Below, in pieces: positions 7,729 to 17,100 of a stretch of DNA of 64,000 nt (the first letter of the stretch is position 1; every line of letters begins with the position of its first letter). Origin of the DNA: JAIOZK01 sp964468645 (lineage in GTDB: Bacteria; Bacteroidota; Bacteroidia; Bacteroidales; JAIOZK01); contig CAYXUU010000015.1 in assembly GCA_964468645.1 (NCBI GenBank), forward strand, positions 1-64,000, given 5' to 3'. The position numbers were made by a program, and so were the translations under genes. The notes beneath the pieces are model-generated. The model searched no databases and was not told the origin of the DNA. It saw only the letters and a program-made list of their open reading frames with translations.

Positions 7729-10197
7729 TTAATGACTTATAATAATTTTCCTGGTCTGCTGATCCGATGCAGTTTGAATTTGCATCATGTATATTCCATC
7801 CGTAAAGTCTTTTATGTTAAATTCATGACGATTCTCACCCATGTGTCTGTTCCCAAGAAACAGATTATTTATCCTGGTTCCATGAATATCAAGTAAACTG
7901 ATATTTACATTTGAATTTTCATGAAGGTTGTATTCAAGGATAATGATACCTGATGCGGGAACCGGAAAAACCGTAACTTCATTCAGTGTAAAACTTTCAT
8001 TAACGCTCTCATAGCAACCATCAAATCCAGTAGTATCTGTTATAGAGAAATAATAAGGACTAATTGCCGAAACAGATGGCATGGATACATTAATCATCTG
8101 GATACGATATCTGCAACCGATTTGCATATCGACAGGAATTGACCATTTATAGGCACCATCACTTTCAGTAGTATCAATGATGCTATACGATGTATCGGTT
8201 AAGAACAATATCAATACATCATCTGCAAAGTTGTCCTCCCATTCAATGAAATAATCGAGGCCATATTGCCATTTTGCTTCTGCTGCAGGTTCCAGGATAC
8301 TAATCTGTGCAATGGTTGAATGGAAAACGAAAACCTCAGACCAATCGCTCTCAACAATGCCATCATAATCCTCAACGAATGTTTTAATCCTCCAGTAATA
8401 GGATGTATTGTTTTCACCAAGGAAATCATAATAGGTATTCCTCAGGCTATCATTTGAATAGACAATACTTCCAAAACCTTCATCCGTTGCAATTTCGAGT
8501 ACAAAATATGTACAGAACCCTTTTGGAGACCATTCCAGATGCTGTATTTCGATGGAATTCACTCTTGCCCCATTCTTTGGGTTTGTAAGAAGAGGAGCAT
8601 ATGCCACAGATTCAAAATCATCAAATCCAAATACGAACTCACATTCCTGGGCACTGCTCAGGTCGAATTCTGCAATGATCTTACCTGTAACAAAGTTGTA
8701 TATTGTATTTAATGCGATAAATTCACCATCACCAGCTTTCGCCCTGAACCATATCGTTATATCTTCTGGATTATCAAGCCCAAAGATATCCACATCGAAA
8801 TAGATGCTTCCACCCAAATAGAAATACTCCGGATTCATGGTTATTCTCTGTGCGGTTAACATCGGATCTTTGCCATCGAAATAGGGGAATTCAGGTGCCT
8901 GGTCAAAAGTTGCGATCGAAAGTTCATTATAACCACTTCCATACATGGAAGTTACTTCCACTTCAATTCCTGTATCCAGTGTATCCCCCTGAATGAATCC
9001 ATAGGTATTGCCCAGGGCCAGTTCAGTTACAATTGCTCCTGCAACTTTCCAGTCACCCGTTGGAAATCTAAATGCTCTGTAGCTTTCTATTTCAGGATTA
9101 TCGAAATATACCTCAAATAGAATATTTCCTTCAGCATCCACTTCAGTACATGTAGGAATTGTATCGCCGCTTGCACCTCCCCATCCGATGATGGTATTAC
9201 CGTTGGGCATACGATATGCATTGCCCCTATGCCAGCCCTTAATATCTGTTGGATAGGCATAGGTCCATACTAATTCGGCTGTTTTATTCTCTTCATCAAG
9301 CTTGTATTCATGTACTTCAGAATTGGTGTTCGATCCGCTTCTGGCAGCATTATCATAATTAAGGAAGTTGCCATTCCCCAAACGGTAAAATGCATGGCCT
9401 GTTACCTGACCTGCACCAGTGGTACTATCTACACCAATAAAATTAAATTCATTTTCGTTACCACCGAGGTGCCATATAATCTCACCGGTCTGACGGTTAA
9501 GTTTCTTCGTGAAGGAGGGAGTTGCAAAAATGATATGACCATCAATATCCATGTTGATGGTATTCAAATGAAATGCGCTTACCGTTTGCCTGTTTGCCCG
9601 TCTCCAGGCATATTCTTCCGGTGTATAGTGATCCCAACTTTTCCATTGAAAGATAACATTTCCTTCATCATCAAGTTCCTGGATTATTCCCCCTGAAACC
9701 TTTGCATCGGGATAACCCCCTTCAACGATATCACTTAAATCCATCTGGGTCATATAATACCCGAACATTAAGGTATGCCCGTTAGGGAGAATCTGAAAGT
9801 CATGTGCTTCGGCAATAAATCCATTCTTCATCTGGAAAGAACCCAGTTCATACATTTCCTGGTCAAGAAGCATATGAACACAATTTCCACCCCCGGTATA
9901 GGTATGGTGTGATAAAAACTGTGCATAAGTCAATAACCCATTGGATTGCATTTTAAAATCATAGGAATAATCTTCCTCCAGTTCCTTATGAGCCTGGACC
10001 TCTCCATTATTATCAAGCATAAATACATAGTAACCAATACCTTCAACATCAGTTGATACCGTTAAGAATATACTGCCTTCTGCTGTTTCACCATAAGACT
10101 CTATGCTTATTTCAGGGAAACTGTCAGGTAATTGTGCATAATTTGCCTGGCTAATAACCAGTAAACAAGCAATAAGAAATGAAATTATCCTTTTCAT
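7729..10197 (-). CDS. Large ASST-family protein with T9SS sorting domain
   Basis: 822 aa. A signal peptide (MKRIISFLIACLLVISQANYAQ) leads a six-bladed-propeller-type ASST domain to about residue 400, with PNGHTLMFG, AFHLNTINMDIDGHI, GHAFYRLGNGNFL and YRMPNGNTIIGWGG strands. A middle section (about 420-720) looks like two Ig/FN3-like modules, including YYWRIKTFVEDYDG. The C-terminal 75 residues are a T9SS type A sorting domain (VFPVPASGIIILEYNL, GIYMMQIQT). It is related to the next gene downstream but carries about 260 extra residues. Sulfotransferase activity is only inferred from family resemblance. The gene is apparently first in a two-gene block. Confidence 0.8.
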   Translation of the reverse strand: MKRIISFLIACLLVISQANYAQLPDSFPEISIESYGETAEGSIFLTVSTDVEGIGYYVFMLDNNGEVQAHKELEEDYSYDFKMQSNGLLTYAQFLSHHTYTGGGNCVHMLLDQEMYELGSFQMKNGFIAEAHDFQILPNGHTLMFGYYMTQMDLSDIVEGGYPDAKVSGGIIQELDDEGNVIFQWKSWDHYTPEEYAWRRANRQTVSAFHLNTINMDIDGHIIFATPSFTKKLNRQTGEIIWHLGGNENEFNFIGVDSTTGAGQVTGHAFYRLGNGNFLNYDNAARSGSNTNSEVHEYKLDEENKTAELVWTYAYPTDIKGWHRGNAYRMPNGNTIIGWGGASGDTIPTCTEVDAEGNILFEVYFDNPEIESYRAFRFPTGDWKVAGAIVTELALGNTYGFIQGDTLDTGIEVEVTSMYGSGYNELSIATFDQAPEFPYFDGKDPMLTAQRITMNPEYFYLGGSIYFDVDIFGLDNPEDITIWFRAKAGDGEFIALNTIYNFVTGKIIAEFDLSSAQECEFVFGFDDFESVAYAPLLTNPKNGARVNSIEIQHLEWSPKGFCTYFVLEIATDEGFGSIVYSNDSLRNTYYDFLGENNTSYYWRIKTFVEDYDGIVESDWSEVFVFHSTIAQISILEPAAEAKWQYGLDYFIEWEDNFADDVLILFLTDTSYSIIDTTESDGAYKWSIPVDMQIGCRYRIQMINVSMPSVSAISPYYFSITDTTGFDGCYESVNESFTLNEVTVFPVPASGIIILEYNLHENSNVNISLLDIHGTRINNLFLGNRHMGENRHEFNIKDFTDGIYMMQIQTASDQQTRKIIISH

Positions 10198-10388
10198 CTT
10201 GAAATCGATTGGTTAATAAAACATTAAAGTTATAAAGATTAAGTATTATATCAAAATCCAGGGTGAGGACAATTAATCAGTAATATATATAAAATCCCCG
10301 AAGTAAATATTGCTGTAGGATCCATCATTATCAAGCTCCGGCCAGGTTTTAGCGACCGGGAGGTTATCGAAGAATTCAAAGAAAACAT

Positions 10389-11294
10389 TTACCTCCACAC
10401 AACCACCTCAGATGAGTAAATCCGTTTGCCCTTCTGCAGAATCCTAAGTACATAGATTCCATCATCATATTGTCCAAGGTCAATAGTGAATTGGCATTTA
10501 CCAATACTGCTATAGGTTTTAACAGTTTGCCCCAGAACATTCAACACATGAATTGTGAATTTGTCATTTTCATAAATATTGCCGAAATCAATCGTAATCT
10601 TATCACTGGCCGGATTTGGATATATTTTAAATCCTGTCGAAACGCTTTGTTTTATACCTGATGTCAGGTAAGTAATTTCCAATACAGGGTGAATATCAGG
10701 ATTCTCATTGTTTGACGAAGCAAACACCATCCTGCTATATGGTTGCTCATTTTCAAGTTTAATTTGAAACCCGAAATTACTATCCGGATTATCAATCATG
10801 TCCTGAACCAGATTGGTGACATTGATCTGGTAATCCTGGAAATTTGAATGGCTTGGAGCAACATGCATTTCATCATGGTAGGTAACAGAGGGTTTGATTG
10901 TCCAGTTAATTTCATCTTCAATCCATGGCTGAACAATCCGATTGATTTCACACTCATTCGGATTGTAATCATATAGATACTGATGACCATCAGGATATAA
11001 AGTTGATGATCTGTCACTATATAATTTGAGTATAGCATTTAGTATTTCAGATCCGGGACCTATTATTGATAAATCAAAATCTATCAAAGAACGATGAACA
11101 ACATAATACCCTCCATTGGTCCAGGCATGCATATTTATATATGGATAACTTCCGTAGTTCTGAGTATCTCCATCACTTCCGAAATATCTTATCATGACAT
11201 CCTTTGATGCCTCCAATGTGATTGTTGTCTGCGATAATGCATTATAGCATAAGGCAATACCTATGACAATAATTAGTACATGTAGTTTTCTCAT
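10389..11294 (-). CDS. DNRLRE-domain secreted protein with T9SS sorting domain
   Basis: 301 aa. After the signal peptide (cut near ALSQ) comes a DNRLRE-type beta domain (about 22-210): TITLEASKDVMIRYFGSDGD, RSLIDFDLSIIGPGSEILNAILKLY, INRIVQPWIEDEINWTIKP, VTNLVQDMIDN, PVLEITY. DNRLRE domains occur in secreted carbohydrate-active or adhesive proteins and are presumed to bind polymers. Residues 220-301 are a T9SS type A domain (KIYPNPASDKITIDFG, DGIYVLRILQKGK). No catalytic domain is present, so it is probably structural or adhesive. Confidence 0.85.
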   Translation of the reverse strand: MRKLHVLIIVIGIALCYNALSQTTITLEASKDVMIRYFGSDGDTQNYGSYPYINMHAWTNGGYYVVHRSLIDFDLSIIGPGSEILNAILKLYSDRSSTLYPDGHQYLYDYNPNECEINRIVQPWIEDEINWTIKPSVTYHDEMHVAPSHSNFQDYQINVTNLVQDMIDNPDSNFGFQIKLENEQPYSRMVFASSNNENPDIHPVLEITYLTSGIKQSVSTGFKIYPNPASDKITIDFGNIYENDKFTIHVLNVLGQTVKTYSSIGKCQFTIDLGQYDDGIYVLRILQKGKRIYSSEVVVWR

Positions 11295-11631
11295 AACTTA
11301 ATAAATTTCATGATCGACAGAATGTTTATGATTATCTCCTGATGCCGGAACTATTAATCAAATTTCTGTGTATGTTCCATAACAAAACTTTAAATATACA
11401 ATATTTTTTTATATAGGATGCGCCTAAAGGTAGTCGCTATGTTACACCAGGACTTTTGAGACATTCTCAATTAGTTAATCATCACCTCTCATGGATTAAT
11501 TACGGACAATCAAAGTGATACAGGTTTGCTGTCATCTGGGAAGTTTTACAAAACCTTTAGCTATCTTTGGATTTTTTACAACCATAGTATCAGGTAAGGT
11601 AATTATTAAATTTCTTTTATACCACAAACAC
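11295..11631. other. Divergent intergenic region
   Basis: About 340 bp between the DNRLRE gene (minus) and the methyltransferase gene (plus). It should hold promoters for both, but I see no convincing TAnnTTTG box with correct spacing. The methyltransferase frame stays open back to 11515; that extension does not look like family sequence. Confidence 0.5.
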
Positions 11632-12579
11632 ATGAGTGAGCCAAATAATAAAAAAGAGAAACTGACAGAAAAGGAATTTCTAACACTGGTGCGTTTGGCT
11701 AAACGGGTATTGTGGGTTGATCCTGAAGTAAGAAGAAAAATACAGGAACATCGTGTCAACATTGTCCCTGCAAATTTCTACTCAGAAATACCGCTGATCA
11801 ATGAAGTATATTCATCCTTCGAATATAGAAATAGTAGCACAGAAGTCTATGATCATGACCTCTTTCATAAATCCAGGATGCTTGATTTTATTGAGAAGAT
11901 AACAGTTTATGCTGACGAATTTTCTCCGGAAACGTTTGGTGATATAGAAAATCCTAAATATTTCTTCTGGGAAAATCCAGCCTTTTCCTCAGCTGATGCC
12001 CTGGCCTATTATTGTATCTTAAGGTATTTTAAACCTTCAACTGTATTGGAGACAGGATCCGGTTTTTCTACAATGGTTGCCAATGAAGCATTAAATAGAA
12101 ACGGTAAGGGAAAACTTATTTTAATCGAACCATATCCCAAACCTTTCTTAAAAGAGCTAAATAATGTTGATTTAATAATTGAATCATTGGTTCAGGAAAT
12201 ACCGGTACACGATATAGTAAACCTGGTTGAAGATGCTGAAATCTGGTTTATTGATTCAACACACACTGTTAAAGTAGGCAGTGATTGTTTATATCTTTAC
12301 CTGTTGATTATGCCTAAAATTTCAACAAAAACACTGGTTCATTCCCATGATGTCTACCTGCCATTTGGGCTACCGGTTAACAATGTTGTTGAGAAACATC
12401 AATACTGGACTGAACAATACCTGTTGTACGCTTACATGCTGGAAAACAAAAAAACCGAGGTTCTTTACGGAACGGCCTATGCCATGAAATCATTCCCTGA
12501 TCAGATGCATAAAATGATGAATGATAAATATCGTATTGAGGGTAGTTCTTTTTGGTATCAACTGAACGGTGCATTATAA
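11632..12579 (+). CDS. Class I SAM-dependent methyltransferase
   Basis: 315 aa from ATG at 11632. A Rossmann SAM-binding motif is clear in TVLETGSGFSTMVA, followed by KLILIEPYP (acidic ribose contact), a PVHDIVN strand and IWFIDSTHTVKVGSD, as in Methyltransf_24-type sugar or small-molecule methyltransferases. VHSHDVYLP late in the domain adds His and Asp residues likely to act in catalysis. It is 13 bp ahead of a glycosyltransferase gene, suggesting glycan modification. The acceptor is unknown. Confidence 0.8.
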   Translation: MSEPNNKKEKLTEKEFLTLVRLAKRVLWVDPEVRRKIQEHRVNIVPANFYSEIPLINEVYSSFEYRNSSTEVYDHDLFHKSRMLDFIEKITVYADEFSPETFGDIENPKYFFWENPAFSSADALAYYCILRYFKPSTVLETGSGFSTMVANEALNRNGKGKLILIEPYPKPFLKELNNVDLIIESLVQEIPVHDIVNLVEDAEIWFIDSTHTVKVGSDCLYLYLLIMPKISTKTLVHSHDVYLPFGLPVNNVVEKHQYWTEQYLLYAYMLENKKTEVLYGTAYAMKSFPDQMHKMMNDKYRIEGSSFWYQLNGAL

Positions 12580-12592
12580 AAAGAGTCAATTT

Positions 12593-13417
12593 ATGAGTAA
12601 TGAAAAAGTGTCGATCTGCGCAGTAATTACAGTGAGGAATGAGTTTCAATATTTAAGGATCCTGCTTCCTGTCCTGGCTCAACAGGGTATTGAGGTTATA
12701 ATAATTGATAACGGTTCAACAGACAATAGTACAGAGCTATACGCTCAATTTATGAATTATCCGATAATAAAGATTAAAAGCCTGCCCTATAAAGGATATT
12801 TTTCTGTTACCGATCACCTAGCAGCGAAAGATAAGGTAATAAGAAGACTCTCTCATGATTGGATCATTCATCATGATGCAGATGAGATTTTTGAGCATTA
12901 CAAACCTGGCCTGTCAGTACGGGATGCAATACAGGAGGCAGATGATATGGGGTTTACGGTATTGAATTTTGAGGAGTTTGTGTTTTTACCCGAACCTGGA
13001 TCTGATTATACCAATAAAGATTACTACCAGGATATTTTACGATATTATTATTTTGAACCCTTGAAAAACCGCCTCAATCGTGCATGGAAACGTAGCGCAA
13101 AGTGCAAATACAAAGGTTCCGGTGGACACAGTTTAACAGAAGGCATAATCAGGATATCACCTGAAAATCATATTTTGCGTCATTATGTTGCGTTGAGTGA
13201 AGATCATGTGAAAACAAAATATTTAAATCGTCAATTTGATAAAAAAGACCTGAAAAAGAGATGGCATGGAAACCGGCGTAATATTTCGGAGGAAGATTTG
13301 AAGTTGCCGGATAACAATGAGTTTATCTTCAATTTGAAGACATATGATTCAAAAGATTTTTGCAAGAAGAAACCATTAGCAAAACACTTCTGGCAATGGA
13401 ATACTGAGCAAAACTAA
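12593..13417 (+). CDS. Glycosyltransferase family 2
   Basis: 274 aa from ATG at 12593; an earlier in-frame Met at 12569 would overlap the upstream gene. The GT-A fold is marked by ICAVITVRNEFQYL, EVIIIDNGSTDNSTE, and the metal-binding HHDADEIFEHY. It transfers a sugar from a nucleotide donor; the substrate is unknown. It shares an operon with the methyltransferase and lies well outside the EPS locus. No membrane segment is present. Confidence 0.88.
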   Translation: MSNEKVSICAVITVRNEFQYLRILLPVLAQQGIEVIIIDNGSTDNSTELYAQFMNYPIIKIKSLPYKGYFSVTDHLAAKDKVIRRLSHDWIIHHDADEIFEHYKPGLSVRDAIQEADDMGFTVLNFEEFVFLPEPGSDYTNKDYYQDILRYYYFEPLKNRLNRAWKRSAKCKYKGSGGHSLTEGIIRISPENHILRHYVALSEDHVKTKYLNRQFDKKDLKKRWHGNRRNISEEDLKLPDNNEFIFNLKTYDSKDFCKKKPLAKHFWQWNTEQN

Positions 13418-13799
13418 AGCGTCGGGTAATCTTGCGAACTACCTGTCATCCTCTAAATTCCTTCCTGTTCTGCTTTTCGATTACAAAGTTTGATCAAACC
13501 TCACATTCCGGGTAGAGCGGTTCGTTACCTCCCTGCTCCCCCACAGGTCCGAACGAGCGGATTTCCCCGCCAGCTGGCGGGTTCCTCCAATTACGGTTTC
13601 GCTAAAACATAGCTGTGATAAATCTTTGGTTTTACCAGAGGAATCCATTCCTTGATTAGCAGGTTTAACCTGTGGGATTTCTTATTCCATCAGGTTTACC
13701 TGTTGGGTTCCTATGAAAAGTTTCAAAGGACATTTATTCTATTCCATTCTCCGGAACTTGCTTGGCGCAACGAAAATCCCCAAATCGACAATCGAAAAT
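13418..13799. other. Intergenic region with palindromes and short repeats
   Basis: No gene. It contains the perfect 16-bp palindrome CCCGCCAGCTGGCGGG (13566-13581), two related small dyads, CAGGTTTAACCTG (13660-13672) and CAGGTTTACCTG (13691-13702), and an ATC-ending run of about 7-bp period at 13772-13800 that touches the amidohydrolase stop codon. The GC-rich palindrome is a REP-like element. Confidence 0.6.
13566..13581. repeat. REP-like GC palindrome
   Basis: CCCGCCAGCTGGCGGG is its own reverse complement and contrasts with the AT-rich surroundings. It may act as a hairpin between convergent genes. Confidence 0.6.
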
Positions 13800-15458
13800 C
13801 TAATACCCTACCCCCCCATTCCTATAAACCTCTTCCCCGTCAATATAAGTACGAACAACCCTTACCCCGGGGATCTCAGCTTCATCAATCTCCATAATAT
13901 CTTTCTCCAGGATCACAAAATCGGCATCCTTCCCTATTTCAATGCTACCTTTACGATTTTCTTCAAAACTACCTTTTGCTGCCCAGATGGTCATAGATTT
14001 TAAGGTCTCCTCACGGCTTAATGCATTTTCTTTTTGAAATCCGTTCTCAGGATTTCCGTCAAGATCTTTTCTGGCAACAGAAGCGTAGAAAGTATGTAAT
14101 GGGTGGATTTTCTCCACCGGGAAATCTGTCCCATTGATTATCCAACCATTCTGTGCAAGTAGGTCCTTAAAAGTATATGCCCATTTTATCCTTTCATCTC
14201 CAATCCTTTCATCAGCCCAGTACATATCCGAGGTAGCATGTGTTGCCTGAATGGAGGGTATGATTGAATATTTTCTGAATAATCCCAGGTCATCAGGATC
14301 AACGATCTGGGCATGTTCAATCCTCCATCTTCTGTCGTTTGTATTTTTCAGTTCTTGACCATAAACATCAAGCATCAATTTCACCCCGGAATCACCAATT
14401 GCGTGTGTATTAACCTGGTAACCATACTCATATGCCTGTTTGCAAATATCTTTATAGTAAGCCGCTGGTTTGATCTGTAAACCCACGTTATGTGGATCAT
14501 CCTCATAGGGATCCTTCAGCAGGGCGCCTCTTGATCCCAGGGCACCATCTGCATATAATTTAATGGAATTGACGGTCAGTTTATCAGTTACATAGGGGCC
14601 TTGTTCCAGATATTCCTCTATGTTTTCAGGTTCGGGGCTGAGCATCGCATTTATCTTGATTCGCAGAGTCCCATTTTTATGAAGACTATCAATGAGTTTC
14701 ACAGTATTTGAATAAAGGCCCGCATCGACAACAGAAGTCAGGCCAAGGGCAATGCAATCTTTTTCAGCAATTAACAGAGCTTCCCTCATTTCCTTATCGG
14801 TGAGGGCCGGGATATGGTCCTCGAGGAAATCACCTGCTTTATCAATGAGTATTCCAGTCATGTTTCCGTGCTGATCAAGAAAAATATCACCACCTTCAAT
14901 CAGGGTATCGGGTTTAATACCGGCACGTTTTAAAGCTTCAGAATTTGCCAGGTCAGCATGGCCATCAATTCTTTTCAATACTACAGGAACATCAGGAAAC
15001 ATTACATCGAGTTCTTCTTTATCGGGCCAGGATTTATCTTCCCAATCGTTCTGGTCCCACCCCCTGCCAATTAACCAGTCAGGTTTATACTTGTTGTAGT
15101 GTTTTTCAATGATCTCCAGGATCTCCTCGAAAGATCCGGTACCGGCAAGATCAGCACTCCTAACAGCATTGGTGCCATAACCATAGAAATGACAATGGCC
15201 ATCGATAAAACCGGGATATACTGCTTTTCCTATACCATTATAAACTTCGGGAGCACTGTATTTATCAAACATCTCAGCTGTCGTTCCAACATCAATTATT
15301 TTGCCACCTTTAACAACGATACTTTCTTCAACAGAAAATCCGGGATTTACAGTATAGACCTTTGTACTGTAAATAATTAAATCTGCTTTCTTTTTCATCT
15401 GGGAACAGGATAATAAAATGAAACTGAAAATAATAAGTGGGATAAAATACTTTTTCAT
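13800..15458 (-). CDS. Amidohydrolase-family lipoprotein (YtcJ-like)
   Basis: 552 aa. The lipobox is LLSCS (Cys18). The amidohydrolase 3 fold follows: YPGFIDGHCHFYGYG carries the metal-binding HxH, LIGRGWDQNDW and IDGHADLANSEAL are the typical YtcJ blocks, IKLYADGALGSRGALL precedes the metal site, and NTHAIGDSGV and RIEHAQIVDPDD supply further His ligands. INGTDFPVE has the catalytic Asp. The C-terminal beta domain ends with RKGSIEIGKDADFVILEKD. The family hydrolyses amide bonds in small molecules; the natural substrate here is unknown. It is transcribed from a -7 box at 15488-15481, divergently from the next gene. Confidence 0.9.
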   Translation of the reverse strand: MKKYFIPLIIFSFILLSCSQMKKKADLIIYSTKVYTVNPGFSVEESIVVKGGKIIDVGTTAEMFDKYSAPEVYNGIGKAVYPGFIDGHCHFYGYGTNAVRSADLAGTGSFEEILEIIEKHYNKYKPDWLIGRGWDQNDWEDKSWPDKEELDVMFPDVPVVLKRIDGHADLANSEALKRAGIKPDTLIEGGDIFLDQHGNMTGILIDKAGDFLEDHIPALTDKEMREALLIAEKDCIALGLTSVVDAGLYSNTVKLIDSLHKNGTLRIKINAMLSPEPENIEEYLEQGPYVTDKLTVNSIKLYADGALGSRGALLKDPYEDDPHNVGLQIKPAAYYKDICKQAYEYGYQVNTHAIGDSGVKLMLDVYGQELKNTNDRRWRIEHAQIVDPDDLGLFRKYSIIPSIQATHATSDMYWADERIGDERIKWAYTFKDLLAQNGWIINGTDFPVEKIHPLHTFYASVARKDLDGNPENGFQKENALSREETLKSMTIWAAKGSFEENRKGSIEIGKDADFVILEKDIMEIDEAEIPGVRVVRTYIDGEEVYRNGGVGY

Positions 15459-15480
15459 AATAGTAATGTTAACAACTTGA

Positions 15481-15488
15481 CAAAAGTA
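15481..15488 (-). promoter_or_regulatory. -7 box for amidohydrolase
   Basis: TACTTTTG on the minus strand matches TAnnTTTG, 22 bp before the ATG. Confidence 0.45.
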
Positions 15489-15545
15489 TGAAATTCATAA
15501 TCTTCAAAAAATATATCTTTGTCGAAGCTGTTAAAAGTATTTTAT

Positions 15546-15553
15546 TAAATTTG
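15546..15553 (+). promoter_or_regulatory. -7 box for DUF6580-like gene
   Basis: TAAATTTG lies 23 bp before the start codon; a TTTG is present about 24 bp upstream. Confidence 0.45.
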
Positions 15554-15576
15554 CTTCAACATAAAATTGAAAAATC

Positions 15577-16131
15577 ATGAAAGATAAACTACTGTCACCA
15601 AGATTCATATTCATTTTAACCGTCGTTCTTTTCGGTGCCTTCATGAGACTTATTCCCCACTGGCCAAACTTTACCCCGATCGCTGCAATGGCTCTTTTTG
15701 GCGGAACTTATTTTTCGCGTAAATATTTGGCATTCCTGATTCCTCTCATGGCAATGTTTGTAAGTGATCTAATCATCGGATTTCATAATAATATGATTGC
15801 GGTTTATATTGCTTTCGCTGTAACAGTAATGATAGGCTTCTTGTTAAGCAGGAGAATTAATAGCGGAACAGTAATTGGAGCTGCACTCACTTCATCAGTG
15901 ATCTTTTTCCTGGTCACCAATTTTGGTGCATGGTTAACCATGAGCTTTTACCCTAAGAATTTTGCAGGATTATTGGAAGCGTATGTTGCCGGGCTGGCTT
16001 TCTTTAATGATGGCTCCATGGGTATTTCCTTTTTCCTGAACAGTGTCCTTGGAACATTCTTTTACTGCTTTGTTTTCTTTGGGATCTTTTCCCTCGCTCA
16101 GAAGCGGTTCCCGGTATTTGCAAAGACCTGA
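15577..16131 (+). CDS. DUF6580-like multi-pass membrane protein
   Basis: 184 aa with about five or six hydrophobic helices. FMRLIPHWPNFTPIAAMALFGG near the N-terminus is the signature I associate with DUF6580 proteins, which resemble substrate-binding (S) subunits of ECF vitamin transporters. VSDLIIGFHNN, NFGAWLTMSFYP and DGSMGISFFLNSVLGTFFY are also conserved-looking. No energising ATPase is encoded nearby, so transport is a guess. Monocistronic; a repeat hairpin follows. Confidence 0.65.
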   Translation: MKDKLLSPRFIFILTVVLFGAFMRLIPHWPNFTPIAAMALFGGTYFSRKYLAFLIPLMAMFVSDLIIGFHNNMIAVYIAFAVTVMIGFLLSRRINSGTVIGAALTSSVIFFLVTNFGAWLTMSFYPKNFAGLLEAYVAGLAFFNDGSMGISFFLNSVLGTFFYCFVFFGIFSLAQKRFPVFAKT

Positions 16132-16137
16132 GCGGAT

Positions 16138-16290
16138 AAATGCCAAATAACAAATCCCAAATAACAAATTAATTCCAAATCCCAAAAATCAATTAACCAA
16201 ACCTTGGTTAAGAAAGGTTTGGAATTTTGGTAATCGAATATTGGTGCTTATTTGTAAATTGGGATTTGTTATTTGGAATTTCGTCTAATC
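16138..16290. repeat. 7-bp-period repeat forming a long imperfect hairpin
   Basis: The left part reads as heptads around CCAAATAACAAATCCC. The right part (about 16255-16285) contains the near reverse complement, so transcripts could fold into a long imperfect hairpin between the convergent DUF6580-like and GroES-like genes. The same repeat type appears near 57260, 58120 and 61210. Confidence 0.65.
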
Positions 16291-16308
16291 GATCATTCAG
16301 CTGCAATA

Positions 16309-16692
16309 CTACTCAAACAGCTCTTCATCCCTCTCCAGTAATAATATCGAATGCTGTGGTACAATAAAATACTTCTCCCCATGAAATACAATTTCAATGG
16401 CACTCTTCTGCATAAAAATTGCAAGATCACCTTCCCTGGCCTGCAGTGGTACATATTTGATTTTATCATCCACATTTTTCCAGGGTTGATCTTCATCATC
16501 ACCGGGTAAGGGAATCGGGTATCCCGGCCCAGCTTTCACTACATATCCAGTCCTGACCTCTTCCTTTTCTTTATAACCTGGTGGAAGATATAAACCACTT
16601 TTTGTTTTTGATTCAACTGTTTTTGGTTTGATCAGGACCCTGTCGCCCACAACAATTAACTTGCTCAGTTTATTTGAATCGCTATTGCTCAT
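16309..16692 (-). CDS. GroES-like co-chaperone family protein (orphan)
   Basis: 127 aa, longer than the usual 95-100 of GroES. The Cpn10 fold is suggested by LIVVGDRVLIKPKTVESKTKSGLYLPP, which matches the GroES start, then VRTGYVVKAGPG and a late EGDLAIFMQKSAIEIVFHGEKYFIVPQHSILL. An insert rich in P and D (about 60-80) replaces part of the loop region. No groL gene is adjacent, so it is unlikely to be the main GroES; it may be a paralog with its own partner. A -7 box sits at 16725-16718. Confidence 0.8.
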   Translation of the reverse strand: MSNSDSNKLSKLIVVGDRVLIKPKTVESKTKSGLYLPPGYKEKEEVRTGYVVKAGPGYPIPLPGDDEDQPWKNVDDKIKYVPLQAREGDLAIFMQKSAIEIVFHGEKYFIVPQHSILLLERDEELFE

Positions 16693-16717
16693 ATTAATTG
16701 GTCGAATAAAATTTTCT

Positions 16718-16725
16718 CAAAAATA
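16718..16725 (-). promoter_or_regulatory. -7 box for GroES-like gene
   Basis: TATTTTTG on the minus strand, 25 bp before the ATG. Confidence 0.45.
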
Positions 16726-16769
16726 GGAAAGATGAACATAGAAGCCTAAGGAAACATAAAAATTATCGA

Positions 16770-16777
16770 TACCTTTG
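16770..16777 (+). promoter_or_regulatory. -7 box for the small protein/mutL operon
   Basis: TACCTTTG, 20 bp before the ATG at 16798, divergent from the GroES-like promoter. Confidence 0.45.
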
Positions 16778-16797
16778 CAATAAGAAACACATGTGTA

Positions 16798-17100
16798 ATG
16801 AAGATTGTATTTTTCAGCAGACCTAAGCCTAAACAATTCGACTATAAGCCCCTTTACTACGATAAGAAGAAAGATGAGCAGGAAGAACGCAAAAAGGAAC
16901 TTGGAGTTACTGATTCTGATGACCACATGGACCAGTTCAAGGCACAGTTAACCCGACGGTGGAGGTATGAAAGGGAGAAAGATAAAAGAAAATATTCTGA
17001 GTTAAGGACTATCATTTATATACTGATAGTGGTTCTCGCTACATATCTCATTTTCTTCACAGATTTCATTAGCAACTTCGTATCCTTCTTCGCTCGCTGA
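16798..17100 (+). CDS. Small membrane-anchored protein coupled to mutL
   Basis: 100 aa: a charged, Lys/Glu-rich N-terminal 70 residues, probably helical, then one membrane segment (YILIVVLATYLIFFTDFI). No known domain was recognised. Its TGA overlaps the mutL ATG (TGATG at 17098-17102), so the two are translationally coupled. This argues that the ORF is real. Function unknown. Confidence 0.75.
   Translation: MKIVFFSRPKPKQFDYKPLYYDKKKDEQEERKKELGVTDSDDHMDQFKAQLTRRWRYEREKDKRKYSELRTIIYILIVVLATYLIFFTDFISNFVSFFAR

Noticed and set aside
11515..11631. Upstream extension of the methyltransferase
   Set aside because: Cys/Phe-rich residues do not look like family sequence; the ATG at 11632 precedes the conserved part.
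13418..13799. CRISPR-like array
   Set aside because: Only two unequal short dyads and one GC palindrome; no regular repeat-spacer pattern. No CRISPR array was seen anywhere in the window.
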